Origin: Panulirus ornatus
Lineage: Eukaryota > Arthropoda > Malacostraca > Decapoda > Palinuridae
Direction of reading: 5' to 3'
NCBI RefSeq assembly: GCF_036320965.1
Contig: NC_092271.1
Location: 29,622,536 to 29,686,535, forward strand
DNA length: 64,000 nt
Position numbers and translations under genes: made by a program. The notes beneath the pieces were generated by a model. It saw only the letters and a program-made list of their open reading frames with translations. It was not told the DNA's origin and did no database searches. Positions 25,363 through 36,200 of this stretch are shown one piece after another. Numbering within the stretch: the first letter of the stretch is position 1; every line of letters begins with the position of its first letter.

Positions 25363-26121
25363 TTTTTTTTTTTTTTATTATACTTTGTCGCTGTCTCCCG
25401 CGTTTGCGAGGTAGCGCAAGGAAACAGACGAAAGAAATGGCCCCCCCCCATACACATGTATATACATACGTCCACACACGCAAATATACATACCTACACA
25501 GCTTTCCATGGTTTACCCCAGACGCTTCACATGCCTTGATTCAATCCACTGACAGCACGTCAACCCCGGTATACCACATCGCTCCAATTCACTCTATTCC
25601 TTGCCCTCCTTTCACCCTCCTGCATGTTCAGGCCCCGATCACACAAAATCTTTTTCACTCCATCTTTCCACCTCCAATTTGGTCTCCCTCTTCTCCTCGT
25701 TCCCTCCACCTCCGACACATATATCCTCTTGGTCAATCTTTCCTCACTCATTCTCTCCATGTGCCCAAACCACTTCAAAACACCCTCTTCTGCTCTCTCA
25801 ACCACGCTCTTTTTATTTCCACACATCTCTCTTACCCTTACGTTACTCACTCGATCAAACCACCTCACACCACACATTGTCCTCAAACATCTCATTTCCA
25901 GCACATCCATCCTCCTGCGCACAACTCTATCCATAGCCCACGCCTCGCAACCATATAACATTGTTGGAACCACTATTCCTTCAAACATACCCATTTTTGC
26001 TTTCCGAGATAATGTTCTCAACTTCCACACATTCTTCAAGGCTCCCAGAATTTTCGCCCCCTCCCCCACCCTATGATCCACTTCCGCTTCCATGGTTCCA
26101 TCCGCTGCCAGATCCACTCCC

Positions 26122-26126
<5 letters not shown>
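25363..26126 (-). mobile_element. RTE-like LINE copy H, 5'-truncated
   Basis: Minus-strand copy with a T-run tail at 25,363-25,376, the short 3' UTR variant and the C-terminal coding part. The coding remnant (25,560-26,126) is open from LGVDLAADGTMEAEVDHRVG through GRPNWRWKDGVKK to the stop at 25,560. The 5' truncation falls exactly at CCCAGATAT and runs into (AT)n. The RT catalytic box is absent. Confidence 0.9.
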
Positions 26127-26193
<67 letters not shown>

Positions 26194-26310
26194 CACACAC
26201 ACATACACACACACACACAGACACAAACACACACACGCACACACACACAGACACACAGACACACAGACACACAGACACACACACATACGCACAAACACAC
26301 ACAGACACAA
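26124..26310. repeat. Compound (TA)n(CA)n microsatellite
   Basis: About 32 TA units followed by an impure CA/CAGA tract. Confidence 0.95.
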
Positions 26311-26311
26311 G

Positions 26312-27010
26312 TGGATGACTTTCTACTGAGAAGTTACCTGAGAGACAGGAGGGGCTTCAAGGGGACTTGAATAGACTTCAAAGTCGGTTTTATGCAAGGT
26401 TGATGAAGTTCAGTTCGAGCAAATGTAAAGTAAGAGGGATGGGACAAAGTGAAAGAAAGTCTCAACATGATTGTTATATGGCAGGAAAAAACTTCAGGAG
26501 TCTGTGTGTGAGAAGGAGTTGGAAGTGCAAGCGACATCGTCCCTAACCTGTCGTCAGAGTCTTACATTAGGAGAATAATCAAGGAAACGATGTGTCTGCT
26601 GCAAAGATAAGAACAGCTTTCTATCATATGACTAAAGATATAATCAGCATGCTGTTAATGTCTTACATTACATCCAAAATTGGATCATGCTTCTCAGGTT
26701 TGGTCACACCAATTAAAGAAGCACAAGGAGCTCACGGAGAGTGTGTCCAGGGGAGAGCAACAAGGATTGTACCGGAAGAAAGAGAGCTGAGTTACAGTTG
26801 AGGCTTTACATTTGCTCATCTTAGAAGAGAGAAGAGAGAGGAATGACCTGATGACCAACTTTTAAAACATCGATGACGTAACCAATTCACAGTTCATCGA
26901 GAGACGTAAGGAAAGACCAATCAGAGGACGACAGTAAGCAAAATATATACGTATCTTTATGACATGAGATTTGTGGATAATTGGAATAAAATGACTGAGG
27001 ACATTGGTTG
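26312..27010 (+). mobile_element. Degraded CR1/Jockey-like LINE fragment
   Basis: In shifting frames it gives LQGDLNRLQ (about 26,357), VMAGKNLQESVCEKELEV-like residues (about 26,476-26,530), then HECVQGRATRIVPEERELSY (about 26,730-26,800). These correspond to the 'l..DL..L..W', 'Y...g..L....ekDLGv' and 'vQrrATk.i....lsY..RL' blocks of CR1/Jockey-type RT C-termini. There are many stops. Ancient and inactive. Confidence 0.6.
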
Positions 27011-27164
27011 ATGCAGACATCATACATGAATCTAAGTTTTATGATGATAAGATTTGTTCAAGAGATGATGCCCCACGAGTGCAAAACTCCCTCCCCGTGT
27101 AAGCTATACACACACATGAGAGGACTTCACCTCATCAATGATGGCGGTGCCAAAATTAGCTGTT

Positions 27165-27390
27165 CTCCTGACTTGGAGTAACGAGCTGTCTCCCTGACCT
27201 GGAGTAACGTGATGTCTCCCTGACTTGGATTAACAAGATGTCCCCCTGACCTGGAGTAACGAGCTGTCCCACTGACCTGGAGTAACATGTCCCCCTGACT
27301 TGGATTAACGAGATATCCCCCTGACCTGGTGTATCGTAATGTTTCCCTGACCTGGAGTAGCGAACTGCCCTCCTGACCTGGTGAGGGAGC
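27165..27390. repeat. ~28-bp minisatellite, about 8 copies
   Basis: Unit core CCTGACCTGGAGTAACGAG with spacers such as CTGTCCC; indels vary the length. Confidence 0.85.
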
Positions 27391-27744
27391 ACGCGGGCCT
27401 GGGTAGCACGGTAAGCCTAGCCCACCAGCCAGTCGGAGATCAGCAACGTTCCTGGCGTGTTTCCTTTGGCATCTCTGCCATTATTTTCTGCTTTAATATT
27501 CCGATGTTTGAATATAAGAGTTGATGTACGTACGTACGTATGAAGATTTACAGTGAAACTAAGTTTACAAATGATATGCAAGGATTATCTCGCAGCTAAC
27601 ACAAGAAATTCCTGCTTTAATTACAATCGACCGAAATAACTTCAGCTGCACAAGGGAGTTGCCACCCGCCCAGTTGTTTATATTCAACACGACGGAGGAA
27701 AATGTAACATACGAGGTTATGTTAACCTGTGTGGTGTCATTGTG

Positions 27745-27853
27745 GAGGCACTCACATATCTTCAAGCTGAGGCACTCACATATCCTCAAGCTGAGGCACT
27801 CACATATCCTCAAGCTGAGGCACTCACATATCCTCAAGCTGAGGCACTCACAC
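27745..27853. repeat. 24-bp minisatellite, 4.5 copies
   Basis: Unit AGGCACTCACATATCCTCAA plus GCTG. Nearly perfect copies. Confidence 0.9.
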
Positions 27854-29085
27854 ACCTGGTGAGGATATCATGGGAAAGTCTGAGATAAAGATCTCTCGGG
27901 AACCCAGCTAATGAGGGGTTAGTTATCTTATGATGATAAATACTGAAGTGCTATGCCTTATGGGTTCAGTGGACAAATCTGGTTAGTGACTGATAGAGAT
28001 AATATCACTCAGAACGTAATCAAGTATTTGTAATTAATGGCCAAAATAATGCAAGATGTGCGTACCTAAACTGGTGTTTATCATCATTCTTCGAGATGCT
28101 GCCGTCGTTCACCTATATATCTCTGACAGCCTGCTTGCTACCCAGGAGACTCAAGCGCTATTTTCGTAAACATCTGATGTATTGAGATGGATGTAAAGAT
28201 AGCCCTGTGTGAACATGATCATAGCCTACGTCTATAAGGTACATGCATGACCCAGACGTTGACGGCATTGCATGAATGCCAGGGACCGCATCGCCACTCA
28301 TTATCCTTGGTAGATAATTTTAGATGGGAATATTCAGTGTTGCGAAGGACAGTTCGTACAGCATCTTCATGGAGATGTAAACTGCACCTCAGCAGGATGG
28401 CCAGGGCCTTTCCTGCAGCCTACCGCAGTCTACATATGGCCTCGAGTTGACTTATGAGTCATAACACGAGACGAATTTATTCGTCAGACTTGCCAATACA
28501 CTTTGATTCACCTGCCCCTTGTGACACTGTATCATCTGGACGAAAAAGATTAAATGGTCTTGGCAAGTAATAGGTATGACAAACAGGGGGACCCGCTGGC
28601 CTGCAGGTCAGAGATTACAGGGAGGAGGGGACGACCCCGGTGCATCCCTGTCATAACGTTATTAAGGATAACATAAGATTATGGCTTCTCACACCAGATT
28701 CTTAAGCGATCGTTTGATTATATATATTCGAATGAAGAAGATTGTACCTAGGTCTTCTGGGTGGCTATCTGGTCATGGCTGGTATCGTGGTTGGCTGCCT
28801 GGTTATAGTTTGGCAGGATAATGAAGACGGATGTCTGGGTGACAGGATACATTATGCGTCAGGTTTACTCCATTACCCTTTATTACCGACAACTAATTTC
28901 ACGGACAAGATCCTGTGGTCATAATTTCCACCGTTGGCGGACTGCTCTCTGCTCGGCTTCACTGTCATACCAAAGCACTGGTACCACCCTCACGAGCTGA
29001 GGTGTGTGACAGCGCTTCCTACGTTCACTTGTGTCACTCATGTTACGACAACAAACCTTTGCTTTAGTCTCACTGGCTGAGTGCA
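27854..29085. other. Intergenic sequence
   Basis: No gene, RNA or repeat recognised. Confidence 0.4.
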
Positions 29086-29225
29086 GACCACGAAACAGGG
29101 AACAGGGTAGTCTCACGGGCTGGGTGCAGACCACGGAACAAGGAACAGGTTAGTCTCACGGGCTGGGTGCAGACCACGGAACAAGGAGCAGGTTAGACTC
29201 ACGGGCTGGGTGCAGACCACGGAAG
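29085..29225. repeat. ~43-bp minisatellite, about 3.3 copies
   Basis: Unit contains GTCTCACGGGCTGGGTGCAG and ACCACGGAACAAGGA. Confidence 0.85.
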
Positions 29226-29469
29226 GAAACACTATCAGGCAATGTGCGCAACTTAGTTCAGACAGTTTTTAATGACACTGTTTTCCATCAACACTGAAAT
29301 ACGCCGTGTGTGTTGCTCCGTGCTATTGTATGAAGAAAACGTACCTGTTTTTATGTGGAAAAATTGATCTAAATTCCAAACAGGAAATTTTAGTTCTTTT
29401 TGCTGCCTCGAGTCAAACCAAAGTTATTGGCTTTACAGACGAACTAACAACATACAAGACGACGCACAC

Positions 29470-29655
29470 AACATGAAACTGGAGAAGCTTATGAAACATG
29501 AAGCTGGAGAAGCTTGTGAAGATGAAGCTGGAGAAGCTTGTGAGGCATGAAGCTGGAGAAGCTTGTGAAACATGAAGCTGGAGAAGCTTGTGAAGCACGA
29601 AGCTGGAGAAGCTTGTGAAGCATGAAGCTGGAGAAGCTTGTGAAGAATGAAGCTG
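29470..29655. repeat. 24-bp minisatellite, about 7.5 copies
   Basis: Unit GAAGCTGGAGAAGCTTGTGA followed by AGCAT or AACAT; one unit is 3 bp shorter. Confidence 0.9.
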
Positions 29656-29855
29656 TTACATGAGAACACCATGATAAAGTTAGCCAGTGTTGTTGTCAAG
29701 CCAGAGTAACTTCTTTTTAATGTCTAGAAATGTGATCTGTTTATCTTGGTTAACACATAGAAATGGATAGAGGAATATCGTATTGCTTCCTTCGTTAGCT
29801 AAGGTCTGGCCAGTATGCAAGTATTTCCCCTTCCAGAGAAGATATATATATATAT

Positions 29856-31845
29856 AGATATTGCACCCAGGACACACTGCTATATCCAGGACACACTGCT
29901 GCCTACAGGACACACTACTACCCCTAGGACACACTACTGCCCCAATGACATACTACTGCCCCAGGACATACTATTGTCCCCAGGACACACTACAGCCCCA
30001 ATGACATACTACTGCCCCAGGACACACTACTGCCCCAGGACACACTATTGCCCCAATGACATACTACTGCCCCCAGGACATACTACTGCTCCCAGGACAC
30101 ACTACAGCCCCAGGACACACTACTGCCCCAGGACACACTAGTGCCCCAATGACGTACTACTGCCCCAGGACATACTACTGCCCCCAGGACACACTAGTGC
30201 CCCAGGACACACTAGTGCCCCAGGACACACTAGTGCTCCAATGACATACTACTGCCCCAGGGCATACTACTGCCCCCAGGACACACTAGTGCCCCAGGAC
30301 ACACTAGTGCCCCAATGACAAACTACTGCCCCAGGGCATACTACTGACCCCAGGACACACTAGTGCCCCAGGACACACTACTGCCCAAGGACACACTAGT
30401 GCCCCAGGACACACTACTGCCCCAGGACACACTACTGCCCCAGGGCATACTACTGCCCCAGGGCACACTAGTGCCCCAATGACATACTATTGCCCCCAGG
30501 ACACACTAGTGCCCCCAGGACACACTAGTGCCCCCAGGACACACTAGTGCCCCAGGACACACTACTGCCCCAGGACATACTACTGCCCCAGGACACACTA
30601 GTGCCCCAGGACACACTACTGCCGCCAGGACACACTAGTGCCCCAGGACACACTACTGCCCCCTGGACACACTACTGCCCCCAGGACACACTAGTGCCCC
30701 AGGACACACTACTGTCCCCAGGACACACTAGTGCCCCAGGACACACTACTGCCCCCAGGACACACTAGTGCCCCAGGACACACTACTGCCCCAGGACACA
30801 CTACTGCCCCCAGGACACACTACTGCCCGCAGGGCACACTACTGCCCCAGGACACACTAGTGCCCCAGGACACACTACTGCCCCAGGACACACTACTGCC
30901 CCAGGGCATACTACTGCCCCAGGACACACTAGTGCCCCAGGACACACTACTGCTCCCAGGACACACTACTGCCCCCAGGACACACTACTGCCCCCAGGAC
31001 ACACTAGTGCCCCAGGACACACTAGTGCCCCAGGACACACTACTGCTCCCAGGACACACTACTGCCCCAGGACACACTACTGCCCCCAGGACACACTAGT
31101 GCCCCAGGACACACTACTGCCCCCAGGACACACTAGTGCCCCAGGACACACTAGTGCCCCAGGACACACTACTGCCCCCAGGACACACTACTGCCCCCAG
31201 GACACACTAGTGCCCCAGGACACACTAGTGCCCCAGGACACACTACTGCTCCCAGGACACACTACTGCCCCAGGACACACTACTGCCCCCAGGACACACT
31301 AGTGCCCCAGGACACACTACTGCCCCCAGGACACACTAGTGCCCCAGGACACACTAGTGCCCCAGGACACACTACTGCCCCCAGGACACACTAGTGCCCC
31401 AGGACACACTAGTGCCCCAGGACACACTACTGCCCCAGGACACACTACTGCCCCAGGGCATACTACTGCCCCAGGACACACTAGTGCCCCAGGACACACT
31501 ACTGCTCCCAGGACACACTACTGCCCCCAGGACACACTACTGCCCCCAGGACACACTAGTGCCCCAGGACACACTAGTGCCCCAGGACACACTACTGCTC
31601 CCAGGACACACTACTGCCCCAGGACACACTACTGCCCCCAGGACACACTAGTGCCCCAGGACACACTACTGCCCCCAGGACACACTAGTGCCCCAGGACA
31701 CACTAGTGCCCCAGGACACACTACTGCCCCCAGGACACACTAGTGCCCCAGGACACACTACTGCCCCAGGACACACTACTGCCCCCAGGACACACTAGTG
31801 CCCCAGGACACACTAGTGCCCCAGGACACACTAGTGCCCCCAGGA
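29856..31845. repeat. 18-19-bp minisatellite array, ~2 kb, about 105 copies
   Basis: Unit CAGGACACACTACTGCCCC with a common ACTAGTGCCCC variant and an 18/19-bp length change (CCC or CCCC). Larger blocks of the same variant order recur (for example around 30,940-31,100, 31,230-31,310 and 31,495-31,660). Open frames here are a by-product of the repeat. Confidence 0.95.
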
Positions 31846-32233
31846 AACATGAAAGTGTTGACGATGTTTTCAGATCATCACCCCGACACCTTCCCTTTGT
31901 TAGTGTGGCTATGAACAATACAAAAGCTTCTCACTTTAGATCCTGCAATACTTGGTTCAAGAATGACCTGATATCTTAATTAAGAAAGTCAGGAACCATA
32001 ATGGAAGGAAAACTGGTTTTCTTCCGCTTAATGAACGTCACGATGAGAGATAAAAGAGGAATCTCTTGATCCTGGCAATGTTGGCAAGACAACAAAGCTG
32101 CCAACACAGAACATGTGTTGGCTGGCCCATCAGCCTGACGGGCTGGCAGTACCAATATGTCCTCAGGGGAATCATGGCCAAGATGAAAGCTTTAAGATAA
32201 TTTTTGTAATTTCTAGTTTTTATGGCTCAATGC

Positions 32234-32300
<67 letters not shown>

Positions 32301-32956
32301 GATGACAAAATTTCGTCTTAGGTATTTATGTAGGTAATATCCCTCACAAGCTCTACCTCTACCTGGCGAACACCATCTACCAGAAACCACACACAACACC
32401 TGTAGCTTCATCATTGCCCAGAATGACAAATACTGACGGAGGAAAAATCTGAGAACATTGTGAAGAATGAAAATATGAACAAGAAAGTCTTTTCATCTTG
32501 GAAGAGGCAGGAAGAAGGGATTGTTTCAGACGTGCCTGGACAGGACGCTTAATGTCACTAACTTTCACAGAAATCAAACAAGTGACATCCACAGACGACC
32601 AGCTACTACGTTACAATAGTACTCCCTGCTGGTGACTAAATCTTACGGTACAGTACTCTGGGTGACGCAGTCTTACGGTACCTGACGTCAGGGGACATAT
32701 CACATGGTGCAGTTACCTCAGGTGCTTAGGGTACAGTATGCAGGTGACCACATCCTGGGGTATAGCCCTACAGGTGACCTAGTCAGGGTGCGTTACCCTG
32801 CGGTATGGTACTGCAGGTGACAGCCTCCCGGCCACAGGGTGAGGGGCAGGTGAGGGCTGGCTGTCAGCCTGTGGTTCATTTCTCACTCTCAGCGTCTTAC
32901 CAACGCTGAAGGTGACTATGGAAAATTTTGACTGCATAAAGTTCTTTGCATTTCAG
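31846..32956. other. Upstream region of the NDNF-like gene
   Basis: Contains (CT)n at 32,236-32,298 and a degenerate ~28-bp repeat with GGTACAGTA...GCAGGTGAC motifs at about 32,640-32,830. The end, GTTCTTTGCATTTCAG (to 32,956), has the look of a 3' splice acceptor, so a non-coding 5' exon may lie upstream. I could not identify a promoter. Confidence 0.4.
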
Positions 32957-32974
32957 ACTTGCCTCGGGTATGTC

Positions 32975-33276
32975 ATGGCGAGGAGAGACCTCATCATCTT
33001 GATGTCTACGTTAATATCATCCTATTGTTCATCATCCGTGTCAGATGATGTGAGGACATCATCATCCCTGAATAACATCCCGTCATCCTCCGACAAACCT
33101 GATCAGTACAACCAAATCCTAAACGTCTTCCCGCCATCCTCTACTGCAGCCAGCGGTCGGCCCTCGTCTGATATTGTGCGGGTGAAGCTGCTACGTGAGG
33201 ATTACCACTACGACGTGAAGATTCTGCCCATAGACCACCAGGTGTCCATATACCTGCTGGAGGGACAGGTAAAGAG
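32975..33276 (+). CDS. NDNF: NDNF-like gene, coding exon 1
   Basis: Residues 1-100. A signal-peptide-like start (MARR, then LIILMSTLI), a Ser-rich stretch, then IVRVKLLREDYHYDVKI and VSIYLLEGQVK. The donor is AAAGAG|GTAGGT after 33,276 (phase 2). An alternative donor at 33,269 (GACAG|GTAAAG) looks stronger but would put exon 2 in the wrong frame. Confidence 0.78.
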
Positions 33277-36200
33277 GTAGGTTCTCTCTGATGTTCATGA
33301 ATTCCACCTATTTCTTCCCTTTACGAGTAGCTAACATCTATGGTTCACGCCAGTTGTGGCACTCTGGGAAAGCTGAGCGGTCATCCTTGGCCGGATTGTG
33401 TTCATTTAGGAGTATAATACACTCGACACAGTGTCAGACGCTGCTTCACTCCGTGCAGCCAGAGACAAGGAAACAATATTTCAGGAAAGTTTCCAGATGG
33501 TTGATACAAAATTTGATTGATAAACTTAGTTTCCTCCTGGGAGGGACCGAAATGATCAATATCTCCCTTTAACCTTTAATTGCTGCAGAACATATAACTT
33601 TGGTTATGATGTATCCCATTGTAATATCTATATTCCGCCATCATCCTCTCCCGTCCCTCCACTGTCTCATCTGCACGATTCGTTATTCAACTTCATGTGA
33701 TACACTATGTAAAAAGACACTGTTGACCCCTGGCCTCGTACAGGACGCTCGTCATCCACTTCAGCAGTTAATCATTCATATGGATTTGTTTCTATATCAC
33801 TTTAAAACACTTACAGAGCTGTTGAATATTTGTTTATTCAAATTTAAACATTTGGAATCTAAAACTTCTTCACGTCTTAATACTTTGTTGTGTATGATGT
33901 ACTTATCTTGACCAAAGTTTGCATGTCTTACTCCTGTGTGTCCGAGCACAGGACGGTGCTAGGCAGAGACCTCTTTGAATGACATCCGTCCTGATCCTCA
34001 GGTTAGTGCTGCCCCTGACCAGGCCAGGTCCCCTCACCATCAGCGTGACACCCTGTGTCTTCCCAGTGGCCTGGACGATCTCGCTCCGCCCGCACCAGGC
34101 CCAACCCCTGTGGGATACGCCCACGTCTGGTTCTGCTGCACCCCAGGTCGACAACACTCGAAATGACTCCCAAAGTCATACAGGCGACGGTTACGGTACG
34201 CCAGGGAATCCAGTTCATTCTAGTGATTTGATGCGGAGGAACAGAAGTCTAGGGTCAGTCTCGAGCGGTTCTTATATCGTACACAAGAACAGGAGTCTAG
34301 TGTTAAATACTTCAAACCTCACTTATAAATATTCCAAACCTGTTCGTCGAACTACTAGTGACGTGACACTCAGCCGCGTAAAAAATCTCGACGAATTAGA
34401 ATGGCAGGCGAGAATAATCACCATAAGAAGCACGAACGACTCAGGAATTATAAAGGATATGTCTCCTGTGATCGGGAGGAAGGAAAGTGTAAAGGAAAAG
34501 GATGAGAGAGAAGATGTGGAAGAGAACGAAAAAGAAGAGAAGGAGGTGTTGCTAGAGCGCTACGAAGGCCAGGAACCCTTTCAGTTCCAGCGGCGGATGG
34601 CGGAGCCTGGACTGTACCTGCTTCAGGTGAGAGGCTGGGTCTCCTGACCTGGGGGTAAGGAGGGGAGGGGAAGGAGACTAGTGTTGTGTCTGGGAGAGAA
34701 TCACTTTTCCTCACTTGGCTCATGAGTGACTACTGGTAAGATAAGATATTGTGTGAATTGTCAAAATAACTGAACATGCATAGGTAATTTTGAGGCTGAT
34801 TATTTCACTTACAATTAAGAAATTACGTAATTTAAAGATGTATCAAATTTCTTAGCTTCATCTCTCAAGGAGCAGTAGACAGGTATACTGTGGTCAGGCT
34901 ACCTGATAAGATGTATGGTAGACTGGTGACTTAGACTGTAGTGACGCGCACAGAACATCTGACCGAGCAGGAGGAGCAATGTGGCTTCAGAAGAGGTGGA
35001 GGATGTGTGGACTAGCTGAGGTGGAGGATGTGTGGACCAGCTGAGGTGGAGGAGGTGTGGACCAGCTTAGGTGGAGGATGTGTAGACCAGTTGAGTGTTG
35101 TGAAGATTTTGTCTAAGGAATACGCTTAGAAAAGGAGTAAACTATACTTGGCGTTTATGGTTGTTGAGAAAGCCTTGTGGGCAGTTCTCCGGATGCTTGG
35201 AGACAGTGGAAAGTCAATAAAGGAATTAAGCTTTACCAGGAAAGTACGGGATGTATGTCAGTGAGGAATGAGCGTCAATGGCTGTCAGTGGAAGAAGGTC
35301 TGGCTTCAGCACGTATAATGTTACTATGGTCATCTAATCTGTTAAAGGACGTGGTGGTGAGGAGTTTTAGATTGATGGGCAGGTCTACGGTACGCTGGGC
35401 ATGCCAGGTGAATCAGTTTTCTGTGCTTCTTTAAGTTCGCTGACCAAACCTGGAAGCTTCTTCTATTTTTTGCTTAACGTGGGACGTGAGCACTTTGTTG
35501 AATATTTCCTCAATCATGTGACACGATAGAAACCAGCGGTAGATCTTGCACCGCGAAACCCATACAAGTCATCAAAACCAAGGCACTTTTTTACAATATT
35601 TTAGTGAGTTTCAAAGACTTTTGAGATAGGTGAAGCAAGAGCAATTGGGAAGGATTAGAGCGGTCTCCACTGACAGGGTCGAGTTAAAACAAGGTACTCC
35701 TCCAAGAAAAAGGAAGAGTTTGGTGTTTGTGAGAGACGAAGTAGGTAAACAAGGGTCGATGTTAACAGAGGCGCACACCCCTCCTAATAGGAGGAGGTGC
35801 GTCATTGGGTTCATATGCCTTACGTGGCTGTAGCTGGAAGAAAACTTGTATGACTTTGTCTGAGGAAAATCATCCAGAGGTACTCTGTGGTGGGTGTGTA
35901 TGTGCTGGTAGGTGTGCGTCTGTGATGAGGATGGTATAGTCTCTACGACAACGCACTGTTCTCTGGACAGGTAGAGGGGCTCGGGGGTTCCACACACGTC
36001 CACATCTACGCCACCCTTAGCTGGCAGCCCTTGCCGCCCACCTCCCTCATCACCGCCACCCGGACGCCTACGCCTGCAGGAAAGGCCGTCACCCTCAGGT
36101 GGACCAGCAGGTGAGAACGATATAATCAGGCAAGACACACACCAGAGGAACATATAATGAGAAGGTCGTGTGCTTCCGTGTGATTCCTCTCGAATTAAGT

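Noticed and set aside
29815..31979. Regularly spaced short repeats resembling a CRISPR array
   Set aside because: Direct tandem repeats without unique spacers in a eukaryotic genome; it is a minisatellite.
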